Source: Rhodobacter huangdaonensis
GTDB lineage: Bacteria > Pseudomonadota > Alphaproteobacteria > Rhodobacterales > Rhodobacteraceae
DNA length: 64,000 nucleotides
Assembly (NCBI RefSeq): GCF_004022465.1
Contig: NZ_SAVA01000001.1
Span: forward strand, 248,001 to 312,000
Direction of reading: 5' to 3'
Of the stretch, positions 40,665-48,937 are shown one piece after another. The notes below the pieces were generated by a model. That model did not search any database, was not told where the DNA came from, and worked only from the letters and a program-made list of their open reading frames with translations. Made by a program: the position numbers and the translations under genes. Position 1 is the first letter of the stretch. Each line of letters begins with the position of its first letter.

Positions 40665-42689
40665 ATGGTCTCGGACAGGGGGGGGCGGATCAGCGGACCG
40701 GCGGCGGAGAACACGCCGGGCCTGACCGGCCTGGCCGCCGGGGGGCGCATTGCCGTCCGCGCGCCGCCGGCCCGCATCCCGCGTCCGGTCGCCGGGCGCC
40801 GTCCGCTCGGGCGCATCCTGCTCGACCGCGGCGCCGTCGCGCCAGGCGATCTGACCACGGCCCTCGCGCTGCGCGAGCGCGAGGATGTGCGGCTTGGCGA
40901 CATCCTGCTGACCCATGGCTGGGTGAGCGAGGCGGCGCTGATGGCGGCGCTGGCCGAACAGTGGCAGGCGGCCCTCGTCGATCTTGCCGCCGAGCCCCCC
41001 GATCCGCGCCTGATCGATGCGCTCGGGCCGGAGCTGTGCCTTGCCGAGGCGATGGTGCCCTGGCGGCGGATCGGCGCGACCACGGTGATCGCCACCGCGC
41101 GGCCCGAGGAGTTCACCCGCCTGCGCGGCGTGTTGCCGGCGAAATTCGCCCCCTACCGGATGGTGCTCGCGCCCGAACGCGCGGTGCATGACGCGCTGCT
41201 CGCGCGCCGGCAGACCGCCCTGATCCGCCGCGCCGAATGCCGCGTCGCCGCCGCGGAGAGCTGCCGCAGCCATGACGGCGAGCGCGCCGCGCGCCGCGCG
41301 CTCGGGGCGCTCCTCGGGCTGGCCTGCGGGCTGTTTCTGGCACCGGTCGCGGTCTTCGCGCTGCTCTTCGCCTGGACGATCGTCACGCTGGTCCTGACCA
41401 TGGCGCTCAAGTTCGCCGCCTGGCTTGCCGAGTTGCACCACCGCGCCACCACCCTGCCGCCGCCGCAGATCACCGCGCCGATCCGGCTGCCGGTGATCTC
41501 GGTGCTGGTGCCGCTTTTGCACGAAAAAGATATCGCCGGGCGGCTGGTCGCCCGGCTCGGCCGGCTGACCTACCCGCGCGAGCTGCTCGACGTGCTCCTG
41601 GTGGTCGAGGAGGCGGACACGCCCACCCGCGACGCGCTGGCCAAGGCCACCTTGCCGCGCTGGATCCGGGTCGTCACCGTGCCGGACGGGCCGATCCGGA
41701 CGAAGCCGCGCGCGCTGAACTACGCGCTGAACTTCTGCCGCGGCTCGGTGGTCGGGGTCTGGGACGCAGAGGACCGGCCCGATCCCGACCAGCTCCACGC
41801 CGTCGCCCGCCGCTTCGCCGAGGCGCCGCCCGAGGTCGCCTGCCTGCAGGGCGTGCTCGATTACTACAGCCCGCGCACGAACTGGCTCTCGCGCTGCTTC
41901 ACCGTGGAATATGCGGTGTGGTTCCGCGCCGTCCTGCCCGGCGTCGCGCGGCTTGGCCTGGCCGTGCCGCTGGGCGGCACCACGCTCTTCTTCCGCCGCG
42001 ACCTCCTTGAGGCGGTCGGCGCGTGGGACGCCTTCAACGTCACCGAAGATGCCGATCTCGGCATCCGCCTGGCCCGGCGGGGCCTGCGCACCGAGCTGAT
42101 CGCCACCGTCACCCAGGAGGAGCCGAACTGCCGCCCCCTGCCCTGGGTGAAGCAGCGCTCGCGCTGGCTGAAGGGCTATGCGATGACCTGGGGGGTGCAT
42201 ATGCGCGCGCCACGGCAGCTGTGGCGCGAACTCGGCGCCTGGCGTTTCCTCGGCCTGCAGGTGATGTTCCTCGGCACGCTGTCGCAATACCTGCTCGCGC
42301 CGCTTTCGTGGAGCTGCTGGCTCATCCTGTTCGGGCTGTGGCATCCGGTGCGGGCGCTGCTGTCGCCCGGCAGCGAGACCGCCCTGCTTGTCGCCTTCGG
42401 GCTGACCGAGCTCGTCAATCTGGCGGTCGGGTTCTGGGCGGTGCGCGGCGCCGGGCATCGCCACCTGCTGCCCTGGGTGCCGACGCTGCACCTCTATTTC
42501 CCGCTCGGCACGCTGGCGGGCTGGAAGGCGATCTACGAGGTGATCGCGAAACCCTTCTACTGGGACAAGACGGCCCATGGCCTGTTCGATGCGCTGCACG
42601 AGATCGCCGCCCCCGCAACGCCCGCCCCGGGGCGCGCCCGGCTCCAGCCCGAGCCGGCGCGGCCGCAATGCGCGCCGCTGATCGACTAG
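40665..42689 (+). CDS. Membrane family 2 glycosyltransferase with MshEN-like N-terminal domain
   Basis: A 674-residue processive-type GT2. The N-terminal 180 residues (RRPLGRILLDRGAVAPGDLT, RLGDILLTHGWVSE) resemble the type II secretion ATPase N-terminal domain (MshEN) that binds cyclic di-GMP in other proteins. TMs near 215-260 precede the catalytic domain with VWDAEDRPDPDQ (DXD), VTEDADLG (TED) and KQRSRWLKGY (QRxRW), then four more TMs. The layout matches NfrB-type transferases. Possible c-di-GMP control is inference. It overlaps nothing and has no partner polymer genes; the GntR gene converges. Confidence 0.85.
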   Translation: MVSDRGGRISGPAAENTPGLTGLAAGGRIAVRAPPARIPRPVAGRRPLGRILLDRGAVAPGDLTTALALREREDVRLGDILLTHGWVSEAALMAALAEQWQAALVDLAAEPPDPRLIDALGPELCLAEAMVPWRRIGATTVIATARPEEFTRLRGVLPAKFAPYRMVLAPERAVHDALLARRQTALIRRAECRVAAAESCRSHDGERAARRALGALLGLACGLFLAPVAVFALLFAWTIVTLVLTMALKFAAWLAELHHRATTLPPPQITAPIRLPVISVLVPLLHEKDIAGRLVARLGRLTYPRELLDVLLVVEEADTPTRDALAKATLPRWIRVVTVPDGPIRTKPRALNYALNFCRGSVVGVWDAEDRPDPDQLHAVARRFAEAPPEVACLQGVLDYYSPRTNWLSRCFTVEYAVWFRAVLPGVARLGLAVPLGGTTLFFRRDLLEAVGAWDAFNVTEDADLGIRLARRGLRTELIATVTQEEPNCRPLPWVKQRSRWLKGYAMTWGVHMRAPRQLWRELGAWRFLGLQVMFLGTLSQYLLAPLSWSCWLILFGLWHPVRALLSPGSETALLVAFGLTELVNLAVGFWAVRGAGHRHLLPWVPTLHLYFPLGTLAGWKAIYEVIAKPFYWDKTAHGLFDALHEIAAPATPAPGRARLQPEPARPQCAPLID

Positions 42690-42704
42690 CGCCCCTTGCC
42701 CGCG

Positions 42705-43331
42705 CTAGTGCCCGCCCTGGGCATCGAGCTTCAGCCGGGTCTCGAACGCCTTCGAGATATGGGCCCGCAAGGCCGCCGCGGCCCCCGCCTCGTCGCCCTC
42801 GCGGATCGCGTCGACGATCGCTTGGTGTTCGGCCAGCGCCGTCTCGCCCCGCCCCTCGGCGGCAAGCGAGGTGGTGGCCAGCAGCGCCATCGAGCGGTGC
42901 ACGAGGTCGAGCTGCTGCACCAGATAGCGGTTGTGCGAGGCGAGATGGATCTGCCGGTGAAAGCGCTTGTTCGCCTGCGACAGCGCGATCGGGTCGCGGG
43001 TGCGGGCGCGGTCCTCGTCGACCATCTCCTGCAGCACCCGCACCTCCTCGGGCGCGGCGTGCTTCGCGGCCAGCGCCGCGGCGAGCGCCTCGAGCTCCGA
43101 GCGCACGACATAAAGCTCGGCAAGCTGGTTGTGATCGAGCGAGGCGACGATCAGCGAGCGGCCGTCGCGCGCCAGCATCGACTGCGTCTCGAGCCGCTGC
43201 AACGCCTCGCGGACCGGGGTGCGCGACACGCCGAAACGCTCGGCGAGTTCCGATTCCACCAGCCGGTCCCCCGGCCGGTAGACCCCGGCGTCGATCGCCT
43301 CGAGGATCAGCGTGTAGGCGTCTTTCTGCAT
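42705..43331 (-). CDS. GntR-family transcriptional regulator with FCD domain
   Basis: A 208-residue regulator. The N-terminal winged helix has ESELAERFGVSRTPVREALQRLE (recognition-helix region in VSRTPVREAL). The FCD domain (about 75-200) contains the metal-ligand set seen as FHRQIHLASHN (His) and the His in AEHQAIVDA. ATG at 43331. Divergent from the HAD nucleotidase (115-base gap). Effector unknown; FCD proteins sense carboxylates. No catabolic genes are beside it, so the target is not evident. Confidence 0.88.
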   Translation of the reverse strand: MQKDAYTLILEAIDAGVYRPGDRLVESELAERFGVSRTPVREALQRLETQSMLARDGRSLIVASLDHNQLAELYVVRSELEALAAALAAKHAAPEEVRVLQEMVDEDRARTRDPIALSQANKRFHRQIHLASHNRYLVQQLDLVHRSMALLATTSLAAEGRGETALAEHQAIVDAIREGDEAGAAAALRAHISKAFETRLKLDAQGGH

Positions 43332-43446
43332 CGTTCCTCTCTCGCGCTTGCGGGGCGCAACCTTAGGAGCGGCGCCGGCCCCTGACAAGCCGGCAATAGG
43401 AGAGCCCCCCTTCCCCCCGCCCGACGGCCGGGATAGGGTCCGCGCC

Positions 43447-44106
43447 ATGTCAGCCGCAGATTTCGCACATGTCACCGACTGGGTGTTCGACCTCGACAAC
43501 ACCCTGTACCCGCCCGAGGCCCGTCTCTTCGCCCAGATCGAGGTGAAGATGACCGAATATGTCATGCGCGCGCTCGGCGTCGACCGTGGCGAGGCGAACC
43601 GGCTGCGCGACCATTACTGGCGCCTTTACGGCACCACGCTCGCCGGGCTGATGCACGAGCACGGGCTCGACCCGATGCCCTACCTCGCCGAGGTGCACGA
43701 CATCTCCTTCGACTCGCTCAGCCCCGATCCGGCGCTGCGCGGCGCGATCGGCGATCTGCCCGGGCGCAAGATCGTCTTCACCAACGGCTCGGCCCCCTAT
43801 GCCCATCGGGTGCTCTCGGCGCGCGGGCTGAGCGGGCTTTTCGACGGGGTCTTCGGCGTCGAGGATGCCGAGTTCCACCCCAAGCCCGAGCCCCGCGCCT
43901 TCGAGACCGTCTTCACCAAGGCCGGTATCCGCCCGCCGCAGGCGGCGATGTTCGAGGACGATCCGCGCAACCTTGCCGCGCCGCATGCGATGGGGATGCA
44001 GACCGTGCATGTGGCGGCCGACCCCGCCCCCGCGGCGCATATCCAGCACCATACGAACGACCTCACGGGCTTCCTTGCCGCGCTGCGGCATCCGCGACAC
44101 AGCTGA
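43447..44106 (+). CDS. HAD-family pyrimidine 5'-nucleotidase-like phosphatase
   Basis: A 219-residue cytosolic phosphatase of the SDT1/PHM8-like group. HAD motifs: I, VFDLDNTLYPPE (nucleophile D); II, FTNGSAPYA; III and IV, HPKPEPRAFE and MFEDDPRNL. The 'LDNTLYP' variant is characteristic of pyrimidine 5'-nucleotidases. ATG at 43447. Followed after 99 bases by the small membrane protein gene; possible but unproven co-transcription. Confidence 0.87.
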   Translation: MSAADFAHVTDWVFDLDNTLYPPEARLFAQIEVKMTEYVMRALGVDRGEANRLRDHYWRLYGTTLAGLMHEHGLDPMPYLAEVHDISFDSLSPDPALRGAIGDLPGRKIVFTNGSAPYAHRVLSARGLSGLFDGVFGVEDAEFHPKPEPRAFETVFTKAGIRPPQAAMFEDDPRNLAAPHAMGMQTVHVAADPAPAAHIQHHTNDLTGFLAALRHPRHS

Positions 44107-44205
44107 GCCATTTTGCCCCTGCGACATTGTGGCGCGGTTCCCATGCGCGGCGCCAGCCGCTATTCAGGCCGGACTGTCAGGGAGACAGCCAAGGGAGATT
44201 CTGCC

Positions 44206-44388
44206 ATGACCGCCGAGCACGCGGACACCAAAGACAATTCCGCCCAGATGTACCTTCTGGCGCTCGTGATCATCGGCATCGCCGTTGGCCTCGTCGCCTT
44301 CATGGGTCTTGGCGGGCTGATCCTCTGGGCCGTTGTGGCCACCTGGATCATGCTGGCCTTCCTCGTGGTGATGACCGCGGGCGGCTGA
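44206..44388 (+). CDS. Small membrane protein, 60 residues (twin 1)
   Basis: A 60-residue protein with an acidic N-terminus (MTAEHADTKDNSAQM) and one or two hydrophobic segments: YLLALVIIGIAVGLVAFMG then LGGLILWAVVATWIMLA. AAGGGAGA ribosome-binding site seven bases before the ATG. Function unknown. The next gene, 44544-44726, is the same length and shares MGLGGLILW at the centre, so the pair is a tandem duplication. A terminator follows at 44414. Confidence 0.7.
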   Translation: MTAEHADTKDNSAQMYLLALVIIGIAVGLVAFMGLGGLILWAVVATWIMLAFLVVMTAGG

Positions 44389-44413
44389 GCCGTTCCGGCC
44401 CGGCAAGACCGAC

Positions 44414-44444
44414 ACGGCCCGAGCCCCCGGCTCCGGGCCGTTTT
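44414..44444 (+). terminator. Terminator between the twin small membrane proteins
   Basis: ACGGCCCG...CGGGCCGT hairpin (left arm from 44414, right arm ending at 44441), followed by TTTTCG. The stem has one bulged base. It separates twin 1 from twin 2, so the two are probably transcribed separately. Confidence 0.6.
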
Positions 44445-44543
44445 CGCCTGCGACAAGATGGGATCTGGTTCCGTCCGGCCGCGCGCCCTATCAAAGATGC
44501 ATCGTCGATCCATCATTTCGACCGCATCCGAAAGGGCCTCCCG

Positions 44544-44726
44544 ATGACCACCACCCATCCCGAAACCGGCACCCCCGGCGCCCTTGGCGCCTATCTCATC
44601 GCCCTTCTCGTCGTCGCGGGGGCCGCGGCCTCGGTGCTGGTGATGGGGCTCGGCGGGCTGATCCTGTGGTTCGTCGCCCTCACCTTCCTGATCCTCGCCG
44701 GCATGATCATCGTCTCCTTCCCGTGA
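44544..44726 (+). CDS. Small membrane protein, 60 residues (twin 2)
   Basis: A 60-residue protein with a polar N-terminus (MTTTHPETGTPGALG) and two hydrophobic segments (AYLIALLVVAGAAASVLVMG, then LGGLILWFVALTFLILAGMI). Shares the central MGLGGLILW with twin 1, and identical length, though the flanks are diverged. AAAGGG lies upstream of the ATG. No family recognised. Confidence 0.65.
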   Translation: MTTTHPETGTPGALGAYLIALLVVAGAAASVLVMGLGGLILWFVALTFLILAGMIIVSFP

Positions 44727-44809
44727 CCCGCGGGCGGACCGATCGCCGCACCCGATTGCATCGCGCCGCCCGGCGGGGCATCTTGGGCGCGCTGTAACGG
44801 AGGCCCGAG

Positions 44810-46018
44810 ATGGAGCAACAGACCCTGCGCACGACCGATATCCTGATCTCGGGTGGCGGTGTCGCCGGCCTGACCGCCGCGGCGGCCTTTGGCGCGGCCG
44901 GCTTCACCACGATCTGCGTCGACCCGCAGCCGCCGGTCACCGCCGAGGGCGAGGCCGGGGCCGACATGCGCACCACCGCCTTCCTGCACCCCTCGCGCGC
45001 GGTGCTGGAACGCGCCGGGCTCTGGGCGCGGCTCGCCCCCTATGCGGCGCCCTTGCAGATCATGCGCATCATCGACGCGGGCGGGGCCGAGCCCGTCGCC
45101 CGGCTCACCCGTGATTTCGACGCGGCCGACCTCTCGGACGAGCCCTTCGGCTGGAACTTCCCGAACTGGCTCCTGCGGCGCGAGATGGTGGCGCGACTGG
45201 CCGAGCTGCCGCTCGTCGATTTCCGCCCGGGCGTCGCGACGACCGGCCTTGTCAGCCGCGAAAGCGGCGCCGAGGTGACGCTGTCGGACGGCAGCCGGGT
45301 GCGCGCCCGGCTGGTGGTGGCCGCCGATGGCCGCAACTCCTTCATCCGCGAGGCCGCGGGCATCCCGGTGAAGACCACGCGCTATGGCCAGAAGGCGCTT
45401 GCCTTCGCCGTCACCCACCCGCTGCCGCACAATGACGTCTCGACCGAGATCCACCGCTCGGGCGGCCCCTTCACCCTGATCCCGCTGCCCGATCGCGACG
45501 GGCTGCACAGCTCGGCCGTCGTCTGGATGGAGCGCGGCGCCGAGGCCGAACGTCTCGCCGCCCTGCCGGTGCCCGAATTCGAGGCGGCGATGACTGCGCG
45601 CTCGACCGGGCTTCTCGGCCCGCTCACCCTCGTCACCCGCCGCTCGGTCTGGCCGATGATGACGCAGATCGCCGCGCGCTTCGCGGCCGAACGCGTCGCG
45701 CTCATTGCCGAGGCCGCGCATGTGATCCCGCCGATCGGGGCGCAGGGTCTGAACATGTCGCTCGCCGATCTCAGCTGCCTGCTGGGCCTTGCCGAGAAGG
45801 ACCCGGCGCATCTGGGCGAGGCCGCGATGCTCGCGGCCTACACCCGTCGGCGCTGGCCCGAAGTGAAGGCGCGCGAGATCGGCATCGACTTCCTCAACCG
45901 CGCCTCGATGGTCGAGCCCCGGCCGCTGCGCGACCTGCGGGCGGGGGTTCTGGGCGCGCTCTACTCGCTCAAGCCGGTGCGCAGGACGCTGATGCGGGCG
46001 GGGCTTGGCGTGCGCTGA
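44810..46018 (+). CDS. UbiH/UbiF-family FAD-dependent hydroxylase
   Basis: A 402-residue flavoprotein aromatic hydroxylase of the ubiquinone-biosynthesis type (UbiH/UbiF/VisC/COQ6). The FAD motif ISGGGVAGLTAAAAFG is at residues 12-27, DG in VVAADGRNSF is the second motif, and the third reads LIAEAAHVIPPIGAQGLN, where the usual GDAAH is AEAAH. It probably hydroxylates the ubiquinone ring at the membrane surface; which position cannot be told. ATG at 44810 behind CGGAGG. A large inverted repeat follows. Confidence 0.86.
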   Translation: MEQQTLRTTDILISGGGVAGLTAAAAFGAAGFTTICVDPQPPVTAEGEAGADMRTTAFLHPSRAVLERAGLWARLAPYAAPLQIMRIIDAGGAEPVARLTRDFDAADLSDEPFGWNFPNWLLRREMVARLAELPLVDFRPGVATTGLVSRESGAEVTLSDGSRVRARLVVAADGRNSFIREAAGIPVKTTRYGQKALAFAVTHPLPHNDVSTEIHRSGGPFTLIPLPDRDGLHSSAVVWMERGAEAERLAALPVPEFEAAMTARSTGLLGPLTLVTRRSVWPMMTQIAARFAAERVALIAEAAHVIPPIGAQGLNMSLADLSCLLGLAEKDPAHLGEAAMLAAYTRRRWPEVKAREIGIDFLNRASMVEPRPLRDLRAGVLGALYSLKPVRRTLMRAGLGVR

Positions 46019-46061
46019 ACAGACAGGGGGGGCGCTGCCCCCCTCGGCCTGCGGCCTCACC

Positions 46062-46130
46062 CCCCGGGATATTTGAGGCAATTGGAAGACAAGGGCTTTC
46101 CGGCTTCCAATTGCCTCAAATATCCCGGGG
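46062..46130. terminator. 27-bp perfect inverted repeat between convergent genes
   Basis: The left arm 46062-46088 (CCCCGGGATATTTGAGGC...) is perfectly complementary to 46104-46130 with a 15-base loop. The symmetry continues less perfectly outward: GGCGCTGCCCC near 46027 mirrors GGGGCAGCGCC near 46155, so the whole element spans about 46026-46167. It lies between the converging UbiH-family and urtE genes, which fits a bidirectional terminator built from two inverted copies of a Rhodobacteraceae intergenic repeat. Confidence 0.75.
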
Positions 46131-46166
46131 TGAATTGCCCCGCAGGGGCAAGAGGGGCAGCGCCCC

Positions 46167-46862
46167 TCACACGCTCACCACCTCGCGCAGCGCCTCGCGG
46201 GTGAGCGACACCTTCGTCCCCTCCATCGCCACCGCGCCGCGCTTGAGCACATAGAAGCGGTCGCCGAGATCGTGGGCGAAGTCGAAATACTGCTCGACCA
46301 GGATGATCGCGATGTCGCCGCGCGCGCGCAGATAGGCGATGACGCGGCCGATCTGCTGGATGATATTGGGCTGGATGCCCTCGGTCGGCTCGTCGAGCAG
46401 CAGGATCTTCGGCTTCATCAGCATCGCCCGGGCAATCGCCAGCTGTTGCTGCTGCCCGCCCGAGAGATCGCCGCCGCGGCGGTGCAGGAACTCTTTCAGG
46501 ATCGGGAACAGATCATAGATCTCGTCGGGGATGAAGCGCTCGGATTTCGGCAAGACGGCGAAGGCGGTTTCCAGGTTCTCGCGCACGCTGAGCAGCGGAA
46601 AGATCATCCGCCCCTGCGGCACATAGCCGAGGCCGCGCCGCGCCATGCCCTGCGGCGCCACCCGCGGCACCTCCTCGCCATCGAGGACAAGCGTGCCGCC
46701 CGAGCGCGGATGGGTGCCCGAGATCGCCTTCAGGAGCGAGGTCTTGCCCACGCCATTGGTGCCCATGATGCAGGTCACCTCGCCCGCCTTCGCCACCATG
46801 TCGATGCCGTAGAGGATCTGCGATCCGCCGTAGTGAAGCGTAAGCCCCTTGGTTTCCAGCAT
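46167..46862 (-). CDS. urtE: Urea ABC transporter ATP-binding protein UrtE
   Basis: A 231-residue LivF-type ATPase. Walker A is MGTNGVGKTSL, signature LSGGQQQQLAIARAL (ending AMLMKPK), Walker B LLLDEPTEGIQPN. 'EGIQPNIIQQIG' is characteristic of UrtE. Last gene of urtABCDE; starts 2 bases after urtD ends. Together with UrtD it energises urea uptake through UrtB-UrtC. Its stop lies inside the outer arm of the intergenic inverted repeat. Confidence 0.93.
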   Translation of the reverse strand: MLETKGLTLHYGGSQILYGIDMVAKAGEVTCIMGTNGVGKTSLLKAISGTHPRSGGTLVLDGEEVPRVAPQGMARRGLGYVPQGRMIFPLLSVRENLETAFAVLPKSERFIPDEIYDLFPILKEFLHRRGGDLSGGQQQQLAIARAMLMKPKILLLDEPTEGIQPNIIQQIGRVIAYLRARGDIAIILVEQYFDFAHDLGDRFYVLKRGAVAMEGTKVSLTREALREVVSV

Positions 46863-46864
46863 GT

Positions 46865-47605
46865 TCAGCGCCCCAGATAGACTTCGATGACCTGCCGGTC
46901 GGCGGTGACGTGATCGAGCGAGCCCTCGGCCAGCACCGATCCCTCATGCAGCACGGTGACGCGGCAGTTCAGCCGGCGCACGAAGTCCATGTCGTGCTCG
47001 ACCACCACCACGGCGCGCGTCTTCGCCAGATCGACGAGCAGCGCGGTGGTCTGCTCGCGCTCGGCCAAGGTCATGCCGGCGGCGGGCTCGTCGACCAGCA
47101 AAAGCCGCGGCTCCTGCGCCAGCAGCATACCGATCTCGAGCCATTGTTTCTGACCATGCGACAATTCCCCGGATTTCCGCGTCAGGCTGTCGGCAAGCCC
47201 GACCTGCGCCGCCAGCGCCGCAACGCGGGCGTGATCGGCCGGGCGCGGGCGCCAGACCAGCACCTTCCAGGGCGCGCGTGCGGCCTTCAGCGCGATCATC
47301 AGGTTCTCGGCCACCGACTGGTCCTCGAACACCGTCGGGCGCTGGAACTTGCGGCCGATGCCGGCACGGGCGATCTGCGCCTCGTTCATCCGCAGCAGGT
47401 TGACCGATTTCTCGCCCCAGAGCACGCGGCCCTCGTCGGGCCGGGTCTTGCCGGTGACGATATCCATGAAGGTGGTCTTGCCCGCCCCGTTCGGGCCGAT
47501 CACCGCGCGCAGTTCGGCCGGGCCGATCGAGAAGGACAGGTTGTTGATCGCCCGGAAGCCGTCGAAGGAAACGGAGATGCCGGAGACCTCGAGCAGCGCC
47601 CTCAT
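46865..47605 (-). CDS. urtD: Urea ABC transporter ATP-binding protein UrtD
   Basis: A 246-residue LivG-type ATPase. Walker A is IGPNGAGKTTFMD, signature LSHGQKQWLEIGMLL, Walker B LLLVDEPAAGMT. The 'LSHGQKQWLEIGM' signature is specific to UrtD. The ATG at 47605 overlaps the urtC stop by four bases. No shortened domain or substitution noted. Confidence 0.93.
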   Translation of the reverse strand: MRALLEVSGISVSFDGFRAINNLSFSIGPAELRAVIGPNGAGKTTFMDIVTGKTRPDEGRVLWGEKSVNLLRMNEAQIARAGIGRKFQRPTVFEDQSVAENLMIALKAARAPWKVLVWRPRPADHARVAALAAQVGLADSLTRKSGELSHGQKQWLEIGMLLAQEPRLLLVDEPAAGMTLAEREQTTALLVDLAKTRAVVVVEHDMDFVRRLNCRVTVLHEGSVLAEGSLDHVTADRQVIEVYLGR

Positions 47606-48828
47606 TCCACCGCCTCCTCTTCGCGCAGTGCGCCGTCATCGGGACCGAGCGGATCGCCCCCGCGCCAGGGCGCCCGCAGCCCGGCAAGCAGGTCGACAAG
47701 CCCCGAGAGCCCCTTCGGCGCGAAGAGCGTGACCAGAACGAAGCTGAGGCCCAGCAGCACCTGCCACCAGTCGACCCATTTCAGCGTGTAGAGGCCAAGG
47801 TTCAGGTCGGGCGCCCGTCCGCCGGTGAACCAGGTCGAGACGAGCGAGACGAAACCCGCCCCCATCACCGCGCCGTAAAGCCGGCCCCTGCCGCCGATCG
47901 CCACCCAGACCGCGAGATAGATCGAGGCGATCGGCGCCATCTCGGCCGGGTTGATGATGCCCGCCTGCGGATAGTAGAGCGCGCCGGCGATCGCGGCGAT
48001 CACCGCGGTCAGGGTGAAGACGAAGAGCTTGTAGCCCTCGACCGAATAGCCGAGGAACCGCACCCGCGCCTCGTCATCGCGGATGCCGCGCATCACCGAG
48101 CCGAACTTGCCCGAGGTGACGAAGCTCGCGAGCAGATAGCCGAGGCCGAGCGCCGCGGCCGAGGCCCAGAGGAACCAGACCGACAGGTGGTCCTGATCGG
48201 CGGCGAGGCCGGGGATGTTCTGCAGCCCCGAGAGCCCGTTGTTGCCGCGCAGGCCGGAGTCGTTCTGGAAGAGGTAGAGCGAGAGCGCGAGGGTCATCGC
48301 CTGGGTCAGGATCGAGAGATACACCCCGGTGACGCGCGAGCGGAAGGCGAGCCAGCCGAAGACGAGCGCGAGCAGCCCCGGCACCAGCACGACGAACAGG
48401 AGCTGCATCGGCAGCGATCCGGCGAAGTGCCAGATCGCGGGCAGCTCGGAGGAGCCGACGACGCCGAAGATCTGCGTCGCGATCGCGTCGCTCATCTCCT
48501 GCGGCGTCATCGGCAGCACGCCCGCGGCGGAGGCGAGCACGATCTCGCGGGTGCGGGCAGCCATCAGCCACATGCCGATCATGTAGCCGCCAAGCCCGAA
48601 GAAGGCGAAATGGCCGAGGCTGAGGATGCCGGTATAGCCCCAGACCAGATCCATCGCGATCGCGATCAGGCACAGGCACAGCGTCTTGCCCAGCGTCTTC
48701 ACCATCGAGGTCGAGACGATCTCGGCCCCGTAGGCGGTCGAGAGCAGCGTCACCGCGAGGGTGAAGAGCGCGAGCAGCGCGAGGAAGGTGAGAACCGAGG
48801 GGTTCTTTGCGAGGAAGCCGGGTTTCAT
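47602..48828 (-). CDS. urtC: Urea ABC transporter permease UrtC
   Basis: A 408-residue LivM-type inner-membrane permease. Hydrophobic segments start at VLTFLALLALFTLAVTLL; DLVWGYTGILSLGHFAFFGLGG and LSGLQNIPGL are UrtC landmarks, as is the membrane loop GGRGRLYGAVMGAG. The ATG at 48828 (MKPGFLAK) is chosen; the extension to 48900 reads into the intergenic repeat. Urea passes through the UrtB-UrtC pore. It overlaps urtD by four bases. Confidence 0.93.
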   Translation of the reverse strand: MKPGFLAKNPSVLTFLALLALFTLAVTLLSTAYGAEIVSTSMVKTLGKTLCLCLIAIAMDLVWGYTGILSLGHFAFFGLGGYMIGMWLMAARTREIVLASAAGVLPMTPQEMSDAIATQIFGVVGSSELPAIWHFAGSLPMQLLFVVLVPGLLALVFGWLAFRSRVTGVYLSILTQAMTLALSLYLFQNDSGLRGNNGLSGLQNIPGLAADQDHLSVWFLWASAAALGLGYLLASFVTSGKFGSVMRGIRDDEARVRFLGYSVEGYKLFVFTLTAVIAAIAGALYYPQAGIINPAEMAPIASIYLAVWVAIGGRGRLYGAVMGAGFVSLVSTWFTGGRAPDLNLGLYTLKWVDWWQVLLGLSFVLVTLFAPKGLSGLVDLLAGLRAPWRGGDPLGPDDGALREEEAVE

Positions 48829-48857
48829 CTCTGGGCCTCGGGGATTGCGGCGGCGTG

Positions 48858-48912
48858 CCGGGGGGCCAGCCCCCCGGGCCCCCCGGAGTATTTTTGCCAA
48901 GAAAAAGGCAAG
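48858..48912. repeat. Half-copy of the intergenic repeat between urtB and urtC
   Basis: GGGGGGCC-AGC-CCCCC, then CCCCGGAGTATTTTTGCC and AAGAAAAAGGC resemble one arm of the element at 46026-46130 (CCCCGGGATATTTGAGGC). Rhodobacteraceae genomes carry many such intergenic modules. It interrupts the otherwise tight urt operon and may form an mRNA hairpin that lowers downstream expression. Confidence 0.45.
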
Positions 48913-48937
48913 GCGAGGGAAGAGTGCCGGGTCATGC

